NCBI RefSeq assembly: GCF_000743525.1
Contig: NZ_JQGK01000006.1
Span: 62,001 to 126,000, forward strand
Direction: 5' to 3'
From: Sulfurospirillum sp. SCADC
GTDB taxonomy: Bacteria > Campylobacterota > Campylobacteria > Campylobacterales > Sulfurospirillaceae
DNA: 64,000 nt
Shown here: one piece after another, positions 44,181-53,638 of the stretch
How the letters are laid out: the number at the start of each line of letters is the position of its first letter
How positions within the stretch are numbered: the stretch's first letter is position 1
The notes under the pieces: generated by a model
The model's input: only the letters and a program-made list of their open reading frames with translations
The model's database searches: none
Told to the model about the DNA's origin: nothing
Program-made: the position numbers and the translations under genes

Positions 44181-44989
44181 TGGGTATAGTTATTACCGTA
44201 ACGTCCGGTAAAGGTGGGGTGGGTAAATCCACCACCACTGCTAATCTCGCCGTAGGACTTGCAAATTTAGGCAAAAAAGTGGTTGCGATTGACTTTGACA
44301 TAGGGCTTAGAAATCTCGACATGATTTTGGGACTTGAAAATCGCATCGTGTATGATGTGGTCGATGTTATGGAAGGTCGTTGTAACCTTGCACAAGCGCT
44401 GATCAACGATAAAAAATCCAAATCACTTTACTTCTTACCTGCGAGTCAAACCAAAGATAAAGATATTTTGAATAAAGATAAAGTCAAAGCGTTGATCGAA
44501 AACCTCAAAGAGAGTTTTGATTTCGTGATGATCGACTCTCCTGCGGGTATTGAGAGTGGGTTTGAGCACTCCATTTTCCTAGCCGATCGTGCGTTGATCG
44601 TTTCGACTCCCGATGTGAGCTCTGTTCGCGATGCAGATCGTGTTATTGGCATTATTGATGCTAAAAGTGAACGTGCCAAAAATGGTTTGGAAGTCGAAAA
44701 ACACATCATCATCAACCGAATCAAACCCGAGATGGTCGAAGCTGGCAATATGCTCAGTGTCGATGATGTTTTAAGCATTCTTGCCCTTCCACTCATTGGT
44801 ATTGTTCCTGATGATGAAGATATTATCACTTCCACTAACACAGGCTCACCGATTGTCAACAAAGACAAATCACTTTCAGCCGAAGCATACCGCAATATTG
44901 CGCGTCGTATTTTAGGCGAAGAGGTCGAATTTTTAGATATTCGTGCGAAGAAAGGACTGATGGCAACCTTGAAAGGAATGTTCAAATGA
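44180..44989 (+). CDS. minD: Septum-site-determining ATPase MinD
   Basis: A 269-residue ParA-like ATPase placing the division site. The deviant Walker A is [15 protein letters not shown] (about residues 7-21), the switch region is [14 protein letters not shown] (about 120), and the C-terminal amphipathic membrane-targeting helix is [11 protein letters not shown]. It overlaps ilvC by one base and minE by 4 nt. Confidence 0.97.
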
Positions 44990-45225
44990 GTTTCTTTGAC
45001 ACTCTTTTTGGTCGTTCTAAACCTACCGCAGATGTGGCAAAAAATCGTCTGAAAATCATGCTTGCCCATGAGAGAGCCAGTTGCAAATTGCCTTATATGG
45101 ATGATTTGCGCAATGATCTTATTGCCGTCATTCGCAAGTATACCAAAGTTGAAGATGTAAAAATCACTTCTCAAACGAATCAAAATATTGAGTTATTAGA
45201 AGTCGAAGTCATTCTTGGAAAGTAA
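44986..45225 (+). CDS. minE: Cell division topological specificity factor MinE
   Basis: A 79-residue MinE. The N-terminal part [30 protein letters not shown] holds the membrane- and MinD-binding segment, and the [17 protein letters not shown] region the dimer domain. ATGA overlap with minD. Confidence 0.95.
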   Translation: MSFFDTLFGRSKPTADVAKNRLKIMLAHERASCKLPYMDDLRNDLIAVIRKYTKVEDVKITSQTNQNIELLEVEVILGK

Positions 45226-45233
45226 GTGTATTG

Positions 45234-46379
45234 ATGGTAAAAAAGATTAAAGAAAAACGCCCCAAAAAAGAGACGCCTTCGTTGAATGAGATCAAATCAG
45301 CTAAGCTTAAAAAGTACAGCCTGATCTTAATGCTCATTTTAACCCTCAGCATGATTGCTTTTGGAACCTATTTGTATATGACAACCTCGTATCAGCATTA
45401 CAAAATAGTTCAAAAAGATCAAAAAGCGTCTAGCGATGCACTTATGCAAAAGATGAAGCAGATGCTTGAAGAGGAAAAAGCGCGTCAAGCGACACTGCCA
45501 CTTCCCCCTTCTCCTGTGGCTGAAACCAATGTCTCAACCGTTGTTGAAAACAATCAAAGCAGTGAAAAACCTCTTGAAAACAATGAAACGCAAGCTGTTG
45601 CTGTGGTTCAACAGACCCCTGAAGAGGAGAGCAAAGCGCAGGAACGCTCCGAAGTCCATGACTATGAGCGCAGTCTCAAAGAGAGTGGAAAACCTGCTCG
45701 TTCTCATGACATTGTGCGTAAAAAATATCCCGAAGGTACAACGCCTAGGCTTGCCATTATCATCGATGATGTCTCGTTTCCTTGGCAAACACGTTCGATA
45801 AAAGAGATTCCTTACAAAGTGACGCCTTCGTTTTTTCCACCCACCAAAGGGCATCCTGAAACGATACGCATGTCGCAAGAGTTTCCATTTGCGATGATCC
45901 ATCTTCCGATGGAGTCTAAAAATTATTCATCCCCTGAACCTGAAACGCTCAATATTGTCGATTCGAGCGAGGTGATCGAAAAGCGCATTAAACGCATCAA
46001 AGAGTGGTTTCCTCACATCGTCTATTACAACAACCATACGGGCGGATCGTTCACCGCGGATTATCATGCGATGGATCGGTTGGTCAAAGTGCTTAAAGAA
46101 AATGGGCTCATTTTTGTCGATAGTCGTACTGTTGGCAATTCAAAAGCGCCTGAAATTACGAAAAAGTACGGGATGTTTCTCTACTCGCGTGATGTCTTTT
46201 TAGACAATTCACTCGATAAAAATTTGATTCGCATTCAGCTTAAAGAGGCTGTGACGAAGGCTAAAAAACTGGGTTATGCCATTGCTATCGGGCATCCACA
46301 CAAAAATACCTTAGAGGTTCTTAGGGATTCCCAAGATCTTTTAAACGGTGTGGAAATGGTTTATTTGAAAGATTTATAA
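45234..46379 (+). CDS. Divergent polysaccharide deacetylase (YibQ/DUF610-like)
   Basis: A 381-residue membrane-anchored protein. A single transmembrane helix lies at about residues 25-47, followed by a Lys/Glu/Pro-rich linker (to about 155), then the divergent deacetylase domain: LAIIIDDVSFPW (DD metal pair near 183), HLPMESKNY, NNHTGGSFT and IAIGHPHKNTLEVL. It likely acts on periplasmic glycans, with substrate unknown. It lies between minE and dprA with one-base coupling to the latter. GGAAAG lies about 11 nt upstream of the ATG. Confidence 0.87.
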   Translation: MVKKIKEKRPKKETPSLNEIKSAKLKKYSLILMLILTLSMIAFGTYLYMTTSYQHYKIVQKDQKASSDALMQKMKQMLEEEKARQATLPLPPSPVAETNVSTVVENNQSSEKPLENNETQAVAVVQQTPEEESKAQERSEVHDYERSLKESGKPARSHDIVRKKYPEGTTPRLAIIIDDVSFPWQTRSIKEIPYKVTPSFFPPTKGHPETIRMSQEFPFAMIHLPMESKNYSSPEPETLNIVDSSEVIEKRIKRIKEWFPHIVYYNNHTGGSFTADYHAMDRLVKVLKENGLIFVDSRTVGNSKAPEITKKYGMFLYSRDVFLDNSLDKNLIRIQLKEAVTKAKKLGYAIAIGHPHKNTLEVLRDSQDLLNGVEMVYLKDL

Positions 46380-47149
46380 TGATTCAAACGATAGACTTTC
46401 ACGTCCCTGAATTGGAAATGATGAAAGTCTATCCCACTCCTCTTTTTGCTCTTGGCAATCTTGAACTTCTTAAACGCCCTAAAATCTCCATCGTTGGCAC
46501 GCGTCATCCCATTACGTACACAAAACTGTACACCCAAGAATTGGCTCACAAACTCTCCACTGTAGGTGTCTGCATCGTAAGCGGAGGTGCGCAAGGGGTT
46601 GATGGCATCGCACACCAAGCAGCAGGCATTTCTAATACGATTATGGTCGCAGGAACGGGTCTGGATATACGCTATCCTGCTTTACATGTAAAGCTGATTG
46701 AAGGCATTGAAAAAGAGGGGTTGGTGCTGAGTCAATTTGAAGCAGGGCAACCCTCGATGAAGTGGAATTTTCCGCTGCGCAACGAACTGGTTGTGGCGCT
46801 TGGTGATGTTCTTATTGTCACCCAAGCCGATTTGAAAAGTGGTACAATGCACAGCATCGAATTTGCGCTGAAAATGCAAAAGCCTATTTATGTCCTTCCG
46901 CACCGTTTGGGTGAGAGCGAAGGAACCAACTGGCTTTTGAGGCAAAACTTAGCGACGCCACTGCAAGACATTGACGCATTTGTCGCACAGTTTGGGCAGA
47001 TAGATCTTACATGTAACGATGATTTTTTAACGTATTGTGACACACACCCGTTGTATCATGAAGCGGTGGCAAAGTTTGCAGAAAAAGTATTTGAATACGA
47101 ATGTTTAGGTAAAATAAGCGTTGAAAATGGGCGCATCAAGCGTAGCTAA
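46379..47149 (+). CDS. dprA: DNA-processing protein DprA (competence)
   Basis: A 256-residue Rossmann-fold protein that loads RecA on incoming single-stranded DNA. ISIVGTRHPITYTK, CIVSGGAQGVDGIAHQAA (about residues 60-77), GTGLDIRYP (about 96) and SGTMHSIEFALKMQKP are DprA motifs. It lacks the C-terminal winged-helix domain of longer DprA proteins. It overlaps the deacetylase stop. Two TTACATGTAA copies inside (46682, 47007) encode LHVK and LTCN. Confidence 0.92.
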   Translation: MIQTIDFHVPELEMMKVYPTPLFALGNLELLKRPKISIVGTRHPITYTKLYTQELAHKLSTVGVCIVSGGAQGVDGIAHQAAGISNTIMVAGTGLDIRYPALHVKLIEGIEKEGLVLSQFEAGQPSMKWNFPLRNELVVALGDVLIVTQADLKSGTMHSIEFALKMQKPIYVLPHRLGESEGTNWLLRQNLATPLQDIDAFVAQFGQIDLTCNDDFLTYCDTHPLYHEAVAKFAEKVFEYECLGKISVENGRIKRS

Positions 47150-47158
47150 AGGAAGAAA

Positions 47159-47962
47159 ATGGGTTTTGAATGGATTATCGCATTTTTGGTGTTGGGCTTA
47201 GTGGTTGGGTTTATGGCAGGGCTTTTGGGCATTGGCGGAGGCGGCATTATGGTGCCTGTTCTGACGTCGATTTTCCTCGCACAAGGCGTTCCTGTGGATC
47301 AAGTCGTGCATATGGCATTGGGAACCTCGATGGCTTCCATCATCTTCACCTCCTTTGCGAGCATGCGCGCCCACCACAAAAAAGGTGCGGTGATGTGGAA
47401 TGTGGTCAAATACATGGCAGGAGGTGTTGTCATCGGAACCTTTGCCGCAACGTTCTTAGCGACCTACATGAAATCCGTGCAATTGGCGATCTTCTTTGCC
47501 GTTTTTATGGCGTATGTTTCCATCCAAATGGCAATCGATAAAAAACCCAAACCGAGTCGCGAACTCTCCACCCCTCCATCGCTTTTTGGCGTGGGTTCGT
47601 TGATCGGGATTGTCTCTGCGCTGGTCTCCATCGGTGGAGGCTCGTTGACCGTGCCCTATCTTGTCTGGCAAAATGTGGATCTCAAACGTGCGATTGCGAC
47701 TTCTGCGGCGATTGGATTTCCCCTCTCCATCGCAGGAACAGTGGGTTACATCGTTAATGGCATGATGCACGCGGAAGCAGGTGCGGATATGATGCTAGGC
47801 TTTGTCTATCTCCCTGCGGTGGTGCTGATCTCTGTTGTGAGTTATTTTACCGCTCCTTTGGGTGCTAAGATGGCACATACGCTTCCTGTTGGCAAACTCA
47901 AAAAGATTTTTGCACTGCTTTTGATGATCCTTAGTATTAAGATGCTAACATCGGTTATCTAG
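47159..47962 (+). CDS. TauE/SafE-family sulfite/anion exporter
   Basis: A 267-residue membrane protein with about eight hydrophobic segments. The repeated family signature is visible twice: GLLGIGGGGIMVPVL (about residues 20-34) and ALVSIGGGSLTVPYL (about 157-171). The family exports sulfite, sulfonates or other anions; the substrate here is unknown. AAGGAAG precedes the ATG. It starts 9 nt after dprA. Confidence 0.9.
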   Translation: MGFEWIIAFLVLGLVVGFMAGLLGIGGGGIMVPVLTSIFLAQGVPVDQVVHMALGTSMASIIFTSFASMRAHHKKGAVMWNVVKYMAGGVVIGTFAATFLATYMKSVQLAIFFAVFMAYVSIQMAIDKKPKPSRELSTPPSLFGVGSLIGIVSALVSIGGGSLTVPYLVWQNVDLKRAIATSAAIGFPLSIAGTVGYIVNGMMHAEAGADMMLGFVYLPAVVLISVVSYFTAPLGAKMAHTLPVGKLKKIFALLLMILSIKMLTSVI

Positions 47963-47984
47963 TTTTACATGTAAAAGGATTAAG

Positions 47985-48458
47985 ATGGCATTGGAAAAAG
48001 TCAAAGCTTATTTTAGAACTCAGGGGATGGAAGAGCGCGTCATGGAGTTTCAAGAGTCCAGTGCAACGGTCGAGCTTGCCGCTATGGCACTGTGTTGCGC
48101 GCCTGAGCGTATTGCTAAAAGTCTCTCCTTTTATGCGGATGAAGGTGTTCTCCTCATTGTAGTAGCAGGGGATGCTAAGGTGGATAATCAAAAATTTAAA
48201 GAGCAGTTTAACCTCAAAGCCAAGATGCTTAAAGCAGAAGATGTTGAATCCCTCATTGGGCATGGCATCGGAGGCGTGTGTCCTTTTGGGGTCAATGAAA
48301 AGGTACATGTTTATCTTGATATTTCGCTCAAGCGCTTTGATGTGGTCTATCCCGCCGCAGGAAGCGCTAACAGTGCGATTGCTTTAGATTTAGAGGCTTT
48401 AGAAGTACATTCCAAAGCTTTGAGTTGGGTGGATGTCTGTAAAAACTGGCAGAATTAG
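47985..48458 (+). CDS. YbaK/EbsC-type Cys/Pro-tRNA deacylase
   Basis: A 157-residue trans-editing protein. IAKSLSFYADEGVLLIVVAGDAKVD and GHGIGGVCPFGVN are YbaK motifs; the catalytic-type Lys is in the RIAKSL segment. It probably deacylates mischarged tRNA. A TTACATGTAA copy fills the gap after the TauE gene and adjoins the AAAGGA ribosome-binding site. Confidence 0.9.
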   Translation: MALEKVKAYFRTQGMEERVMEFQESSATVELAAMALCCAPERIAKSLSFYADEGVLLIVVAGDAKVDNQKFKEQFNLKAKMLKAEDVESLIGHGIGGVCPFGVNEKVHVYLDISLKRFDVVYPAAGSANSAIALDLEALEVHSKALSWVDVCKNWQN

Positions 48459-48487
48459 CCTTGCTTACATGTAACAAAGGAAATAGA

Positions 48488-49021
48488 ATGCAAAAAGGTT
48501 GTTTATGGGCTCTTATCGTGCCATCATTGCTTTTATGTGCTACGACACGCGATCTTTTTGAAGAGAGTCAAACACCCGTTATCATGGTGAGTACCTGTAT
48601 GGAACGTGCTGAGATCACTAATGCTCACACGCCTGTTGATCTGTTTAAATCCAGTGCACTCTGTGTCGAAGAGAAAAAATACGCCCAAGCGGTCGATCTG
48701 TATTTGGTCGCCACGGCATATGGCTATTTTGACAGCGCTCGCGTGATCGATAAAAGTACCAGGCAAACATTGGAATCGCTTAAAACAGAGAACTTTAGTC
48801 CTCTTGACGCAACGAAACGCAACCAATTTGCCGAAGCTTTGCGCGCAAGATTGGACGATATGAAATCCAGTTGTCGCTTCTTAGAAAAGCTAGGTGCCCC
48901 TTCTTATTACCCAAAATATATGGTTCAAAACGGCGTCACACGCGGTGATGGACTAATCTTAAATTACGATGCCAAAGCACTGTGGGATGAGACGCGGATC
49001 GAGTATTTACGCTGTCCGTAG
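48488..49021 (+). CDS. Hypothetical exported protein
   Basis: A 177-residue protein with a signal peptide (hydrophobic segment about residues 6-18, then Thr-Thr-Arg). It has several Cys spaced as STCMERAE, SALCVEEKKYAQAVDLYLVATAYG (a SEL1/TPR-like helix pair), SSCRF and a terminal RCP. No family recognised. The ATG at 48488 is preferred over one at 48461, as AAAGGAAA precedes it and the upstream portion is a palindrome copy. Confidence 0.7.
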   Translation: MQKGCLWALIVPSLLLCATTRDLFEESQTPVIMVSTCMERAEITNAHTPVDLFKSSALCVEEKKYAQAVDLYLVATAYGYFDSARVIDKSTRQTLESLKTENFSPLDATKRNQFAEALRARLDDMKSSCRFLEKLGAPSYYPKYMVQNGVTRGDGLILNYDAKALWDETRIEYLRCP

Positions 49022-49038
49022 GCTTTATATGTAAAACT

Positions 49039-50229
49039 CTACAGATAACGTTTCGCTAGACCTCCGAGTGAGGTCTCTTTGTACTTCGTGTTCATATCTT
49101 TGCCCGTTTCGACCATCGTTTGGATGATCTCATCGAAGCTTACTTTATGCGCTCCATCGGTGTAGGAAGTGTATTCTGCTGCGTCAATGGCGCGGATCGC
49201 TGCCACAGCGTTGCGCTCGATGCAGGGTACTTGCACGTAGCCCGCAATAGGATCGCACGTCATGCCAAGGTGGTGCTCGAGTCCCATCTCCGCGGCGTAA
49301 TCAATCTGTTGTAAATTGCCGCCAAAGAGGTACGATGCCATGCCAGCTGCCATCGAACAGGCAACACCCACTTCCCCCTGACAGCCCACTTCTGCGCCTG
49401 AAATGGAGCCATTGAACTTCACGATATTTCCCAAAAGTCCTGCAACGGCAAGGGCACGTAAGCAATCGATTTGATCTAAGTTGTAAAGCTCTTTGAGGTA
49501 GCGAAGTACGGCAGGTACGACGCCACAGGCTCCACACGTCGGTGCGGTCACGACGATATTGCCTGAAGCATTCTCTTCACTGGTTGCTAGAGCATACGCG
49601 AAGATGATGCCGTGTGCGCGTTTCTCTTCTTTGCGCGCTTTGGCAAAAAACATGGGAGCTTTTCTGGGATATTGCAAGATGCCTGGCAGGACGCCGGTTT
49701 GTTTCAAGCCTCGATCGATCGTGGTTTGCATGCTTTGCCAGACTTCTGCAAGATACTCCCAAATCGCTTCACCTTCGTAGGTTTCGACGTATTGCCATAG
49801 CTCTTTGTGCTCTTTTTCACACCACTGCATAATGGCGTTAAACGTTGTCAGCGGATAGATCGAAGGCTCCGTTAAGGGATTGTCACCTACTTCTTTAAGC
49901 GCACTACCCCCAACGCTGTAGACTTCCCACGAGCCAAGCAGCTCTTTGGTTTCATTAAAAGCTTCAAACACCATACCATTGGAGTGAAAGGGTTTGGTGA
50001 TGTCGGGACGAAAGAGTATCTCAACGCCTGCTGAGGCTAAGGCTTGATGCAAGGCATCGTCGGTTAGGTGACCTTTGCCTGTTGCAGCGAGTGAGCCAAA
50101 AAGGGTGACACGGTAGAGCGAAGCATCTGGAAAGCGTTTTTTAAAAATCGTGCCCGCATTAAAAGGTCCCATTGTGTGGCTTGAAGAGGGTCCATGCCCA
50201 ATACAGTAAAATGTTCTAAGTGATTGCAT
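49039..50229 (-). CDS. sdaA: L-serine ammonia-lyase, iron-sulfur type
   Basis: A 396-residue [4Fe-4S] serine dehydratase yielding pyruvate. GHGPSSSHTMGPFNAG is the start signature; cluster Cys residues are in VTAPTCGACGVVPAVL (about residue 233) and MTCDPIAGYVQVPCIERN (about 330). It is shorter than E. coli SdaA (about 454), mainly in the beta domain. Convergent with the hypothetical exported protein. Confidence 0.95.
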   Translation of the reverse strand: MQSLRTFYCIGHGPSSSHTMGPFNAGTIFKKRFPDASLYRVTLFGSLAATGKGHLTDDALHQALASAGVEILFRPDITKPFHSNGMVFEAFNETKELLGSWEVYSVGGSALKEVGDNPLTEPSIYPLTTFNAIMQWCEKEHKELWQYVETYEGEAIWEYLAEVWQSMQTTIDRGLKQTGVLPGILQYPRKAPMFFAKARKEEKRAHGIIFAYALATSEENASGNIVVTAPTCGACGVVPAVLRYLKELYNLDQIDCLRALAVAGLLGNIVKFNGSISGAEVGCQGEVGVACSMAAGMASYLFGGNLQQIDYAAEMGLEHHLGMTCDPIAGYVQVPCIERNAVAAIRAIDAAEYTSYTDGAHKVSFDEIIQTMVETGKDMNTKYKETSLGGLAKRYL

Positions 50230-50261
50230 GACATACCTTTTGGCACGAAAAATTGTGGTGG

Positions 50262-50272
50262 ATTATAGCACA
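50262..50272 (-). promoter_or_regulatory. sdaA promoter (extended -10)
   Basis: The minus strand reads TGTGCTATAATCC with TATAAT at 50262-50267, about 33 nt before the sdaA start. A TTACATGTAA copy lies at 50282, near where a -35 element would sit. Confidence 0.55.
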
Positions 50273-50356
50273 GAATCGGGCTTACATGTAAAGCGAAAAA
50301 GAGCGCTTTAAATCAATCTTGGATAGAATAAATGAATTCCAACAAATGAGTTTTAT

Positions 50357-50764
50357 GTGAAAAAAATGGCAAGTATTGATATTGGGTTAAAGCGTATTGG
50401 TGTAGCACTCTGTTTGAGTATGGGCATCGTATCTCCACAAGAGGCGATACTGCGTAAAAATCGAGACCAAGCGGCACGCGATGTGGATGCTTTTTTGAAG
50501 GAGTGGAGCATAGAGCTTTTGGTTGTGGGGCTTCCCAAAGGCGGCAGTAGCAGTGACGAGATGGAACGACGCATCAAACACTTTGTGAGTTTGCTCACTT
50601 TTAGTGGCGAAGTGGTGTACCAAGATGAGTATGGCTCAAGCAATGAAGCCAAAGAGATGATGCAAGGTCTTATTCGTCAAAAGCGCGATGGACGTATCGA
50701 CTCCATGGCGGCTAAAGTGATTTTGGAGCGCTACTTGGACACGTTAAAGGCGAGTCATGGTTGA
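50357..50764 (+). CDS. ruvX: YqgF/RuvX-family Holliday-junction resolvase-like nuclease
   Basis: A 135-residue RNase H-fold protein. The metal-binding start is SIDIGLKRIGVAL, with LLVVGLPKGG in the middle and VYQDEYGSSNEAKEMM and DSMAAKVILERYL at the end. GTG start. Family members act in rRNA processing and possibly Holliday junction resolution. Confidence 0.9.
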   Translation: MKKMASIDIGLKRIGVALCLSMGIVSPQEAILRKNRDQAARDVDAFLKEWSIELLVVGLPKGGSSSDEMERRIKHFVSLLTFSGEVVYQDEYGSSNEAKEMMQGLIRQKRDGRIDSMAAKVILERYLDTLKASHG

Positions 50765-51365
50765 GCTTGAAGTCGCCGAAATTATCGGTACCATTGCGTT
50801 TGCCCTGAGTGGTTTTTATGTGGCTATCAAGGAAAAACTTGATCTTTTGGGCATTTTTATCGCTTCATTTTTAACGGCATTGGGCGGTGGATTGGTGCGT
50901 GATATGCTGTGTGATCGTGCTCCGTACACCTTTACGCATCTCATGCCTTCTATTTTGGTGATTGCCGTGATTCTTTTGAGCACGTTTTTCAAACTTCACC
51001 TAAAAGGTGAGATAGAGAAAACGTTTTATTTTATTATCAGCGATACATTGGGGCTGGTTTCGTTTTCGATTTCAGGAGCACTCATTGCGCTGCAAGTAGA
51101 GTTTAACTTTTTTGGAGTTGTGCTAATGGCGCTTGTAACGGCCGTGGGGGGAGGTGTAGTAAGAGACATCTTGCTCAACCGTGTACCACTGCTTTTGATC
51201 AGTGAATTTTACGGTACCGTCTCGCTGTTAGTTGGGGCAATTTTGTTTGGTTTTGCGCAGTTTGACATCAGCGGCTATCTGCCTGTGATGGCTGTTTTTG
51301 CCTTTGGCGTGGCGTTACGGTTGTTGGCGTATTACAAACAGTGGCATTTGCCAAAAATTGGGTAA
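50757..51365 (+). CDS. TRIC-type membrane channel protein (UPF0126/YicG family)
   Basis: A 202-residue protein with about seven hydrophobic segments and the family duplications GTIAFALSGFYVA and GLVSFSISGALIAL plus the repeated loop GGGLVRDML and GGGVVRDILL. These are prokaryotic TRIC-like cation channels or amino-acid permeases. It overlaps ruvX by 8 nt. Confidence 0.88.
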   Translation: MVELEVAEIIGTIAFALSGFYVAIKEKLDLLGIFIASFLTALGGGLVRDMLCDRAPYTFTHLMPSILVIAVILLSTFFKLHLKGEIEKTFYFIISDTLGLVSFSISGALIALQVEFNFFGVVLMALVTAVGGGVVRDILLNRVPLLLISEFYGTVSLLVGAILFGFAQFDISGYLPVMAVFAFGVALRLLAYYKQWHLPKIG

Positions 51366-51377
51366 GGTTTTTTTCGG

Positions 51378-51383
51378 TATAAT
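51378..51383 (+). promoter_or_regulatory. argD promoter -10
   Basis: TATAAT at 51378-51383 in GGTATAATGG, 24 nt before the argD ATG. No clear -35 box. Confidence 0.5.
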
Positions 51384-51406
51384 GGCGTTTTTTTAGAGGA
51401 GTAATC

Positions 51407-52594
51407 ATGGATTTTGAAACAATGGATAAAGAGTATGTGTTGCAGACGTATGCAAGAAACTATGTCAATTTTAAACACGGCATCAACGCAACCCTTTTTG
51501 ATGATAAAGGAAGAGACTATATTGATTTTACAAGCGGTATAGGTGTGGTAAGCGTGGGGCATGGCAACCAAAGACTCGCCGATGCGGTCGCTGATCAAGC
51601 ACGCCATATCATTCATACATCAAACCTTTACATGATCGAGCCCCAAGCAAAATTAGCCAAAAAAATCAATGAACTCACTGGTTTTGATGTAGGAGTCTTT
51701 TTTGGAAACTCAGGTGCTGAGGCGAACGAGGGTGCGATTAAACTCGCACGAAAGTATGGTGAGAAAAAATTTGCCAATAAAAAATACAAAGTCCTAACCC
51801 TAGAGCACTCGTTCCACGGACGTACGATTACAACCGTGAAAGCCACAGGTCAAGAGAGCTTTCATAAAACCGCTTTTGCTCCGTATCCTGAGGGATTTTC
51901 GTACACCAAAGAGATCGCAGATCTTTACAATGCGATTGATGATGAGACGGTTGCTGTTATGATTGAACTCGTGCAAGGTGAGGGTGGCGTTAAGGCGTTT
52001 CCTAAAAAAGAGATTCAAGATTTGGCAAAATTTTTGAAAGAGAAAGAGATTTTGCTTATCATCGATGAAGTCCAAAGCGGTGTGTTTAGAAGTGGTGAAT
52101 TTTTAGCGACAAGTTTGTATGAGATCGAGCCAGACATCATTACGCTTGCCAAAGGGTTGGCTGGTGGCGTGCCTATTGGTGCGGTGATTAGCAAGCACAA
52201 AGATATTTTTGAAGCAGGCGATCACGGCAGTACGTTTGGCGGCAATTTTCTCTCCACACGCGCAGGACTCGAAGCACTTACCATTTTAGAAGAGTACAAA
52301 CAAAGCGGTATGCTGGATGAAGCGTTGATCTATTTTGATGCTAAACTCAAAGTGACATGTAAAGCCTTTCCGACACTTTTTGAGAGTGTTGAAGGGCTTG
52401 GGTTGATGCGTGGCATTAAGTGTCAAAGTGGCGATATTTTGGCAAACGTCATTAAAAAGGCATTTGAGCAGGGCGTTTTGGTGCTTAAAGCGGGCAAAAA
52501 TACGCTTCGTTTCCTTCCACCACTCACGATCTCAAAAGAAGAGATCGATGAGGGCTTTAAACGCCTAGAGAGTGCGTGTCAAGCGCTTTTATAA
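51407..52594 (+). CDS. argD: Acetylornithine/succinyldiaminopimelate aminotransferase
   Basis: A 395-residue PLP aminotransferase of arginine (and possibly lysine) synthesis. NSGAEANEGAIKLARKYG binds the cofactor phosphate (about 102-119), LIIDEVQSGVFRSG follows (about 220), and ITLAKGLAGGVPIGA carries the PLP lysine (about 250). AGAGGAG lies upstream of the ATG. Class matches ArgD rather than GabT by the TLAKGLAGG pattern. Confidence 0.93.
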   Translation: MDFETMDKEYVLQTYARNYVNFKHGINATLFDDKGRDYIDFTSGIGVVSVGHGNQRLADAVADQARHIIHTSNLYMIEPQAKLAKKINELTGFDVGVFFGNSGAEANEGAIKLARKYGEKKFANKKYKVLTLEHSFHGRTITTVKATGQESFHKTAFAPYPEGFSYTKEIADLYNAIDDETVAVMIELVQGEGGVKAFPKKEIQDLAKFLKEKEILLIIDEVQSGVFRSGEFLATSLYEIEPDIITLAKGLAGGVPIGAVISKHKDIFEAGDHGSTFGGNFLSTRAGLEALTILEEYKQSGMLDEALIYFDAKLKVTCKAFPTLFESVEGLGLMRGIKCQSGDILANVIKKAFEQGVLVLKAGKNTLRFLPPLTISKEEIDEGFKRLESACQALL

Positions 52595-52603
52595 AAGAGA
52601 AAC

Positions 52604-53638
52604 ATGAAATTTAGCGCGTATATGCAAGCGTGGCTCTATGGCAATGATGGCTACTACAGCAATGTGCGCACTATCGGAAAAGAGGGTGACTTTTACACCG
52701 CTGTAAGTACGAGCATGTTCTTTGGTGGAACGATTGCCAAGCGGCTGATTTCAACGATAGAGAGCGGGTTTTTAAGCCCTGCTTGCAGTGTCGTTGAGAT
52801 CGGTGCGCACAAAGGCTATTTACTTGCCGATATGATTCAATTTATCTACACTCTCAAACCTGAACTCCTTCAAACCCTTACCTTCATCATCGTTGAGCCT
52901 TTTGCTGCAAATCAAGCGATGCAAAAAGCCTACTTTGAAGAGGCGTTTGGCGATGCGATAAAGCTTTTACATGTAAACTCTTTGGAAGCGTTTACATGTA
53001 AAGAGGCATTCTTCGTGGCGAATGAGATTTTTGACGCGTTTTCGTGTGAGCTCATTAAAGACGATCAGATGCTTTTGGTTGAAAACAACACCGTTTTTTT
53101 TGAGACGATGGATGCTTTTACATGTAAAAAAGCCAAAGAGTACGGCATCACCAAAGGGGAACTCTGTTTGGGATATGAACCTTTTGCAGAGGCAATGGCG
53201 CGATGTTGTGAGCGTTTTGAGTTTGTGACGTTTGATTATGGCGATAAAGAGGCGAGAGGTGATTTTTCACTGCGCGTGTATGCCTCTCATCAGGTTTATC
53301 CTTTTTTTGCACTGAGCGATTTGGTGGAAGAGAAACTGCGTGAAAAAAGCGATTTTAATACCTTTTTTGCACGCTCCGACATCACGTATGATGTCAACTT
53401 TAGCCATCTTTTTTATGCGTTTGAAAAAAGCGGTATTCGTGTGCATGCGTACGCGACACAGATGAAAGCCTTGGTCGATTTTGGCTTAGTGGAACTGTTA
53501 GAACTGTTCGCCAAAAACGTTTCAGAAAAACAGTACGAGCGTGAAATGAATAAAATTAAACCATTGATCGACCCTTCGTTTATGGGGGAGCGGTTTAAAA
53601 TGGCGTGTTTTCGCAAAGGAGAAGTGGGATGCAGTTGA
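52604..53638 (+). CDS. MidA/NDUFAF7-like SAM-dependent methyltransferase
   Basis: A 344-residue methyltransferase. GKEGDFYTAVSTSMFFGGTIAKRL near the start and VVEIGAHKGYLLADM (about residues 65-79) are family features; NEIFDAFSC is the conserved NExxDAxP-like motif. Eukaryotic relatives methylate a complex I subunit; the bacterial substrate is unknown. Three TTACATGTAA copies lie within 161 bp (52967, 52992, 53118), encoding LHVN, FTCK, FTCK. It overlaps the sulfur-carrier gene by 10 nt. Confidence 0.86.
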   Translation: MKFSAYMQAWLYGNDGYYSNVRTIGKEGDFYTAVSTSMFFGGTIAKRLISTIESGFLSPACSVVEIGAHKGYLLADMIQFIYTLKPELLQTLTFIIVEPFAANQAMQKAYFEEAFGDAIKLLHVNSLEAFTCKEAFFVANEIFDAFSCELIKDDQMLLVENNTVFFETMDAFTCKKAKEYGITKGELCLGYEPFAEAMARCCERFEFVTFDYGDKEARGDFSLRVYASHQVYPFFALSDLVEEKLREKSDFNTFFARSDITYDVNFSHLFYAFEKSGIRVHAYATQMKALVDFGLVELLELFAKNVSEKQYEREMNKIKPLIDPSFMGERFKMACFRKGEVGCS

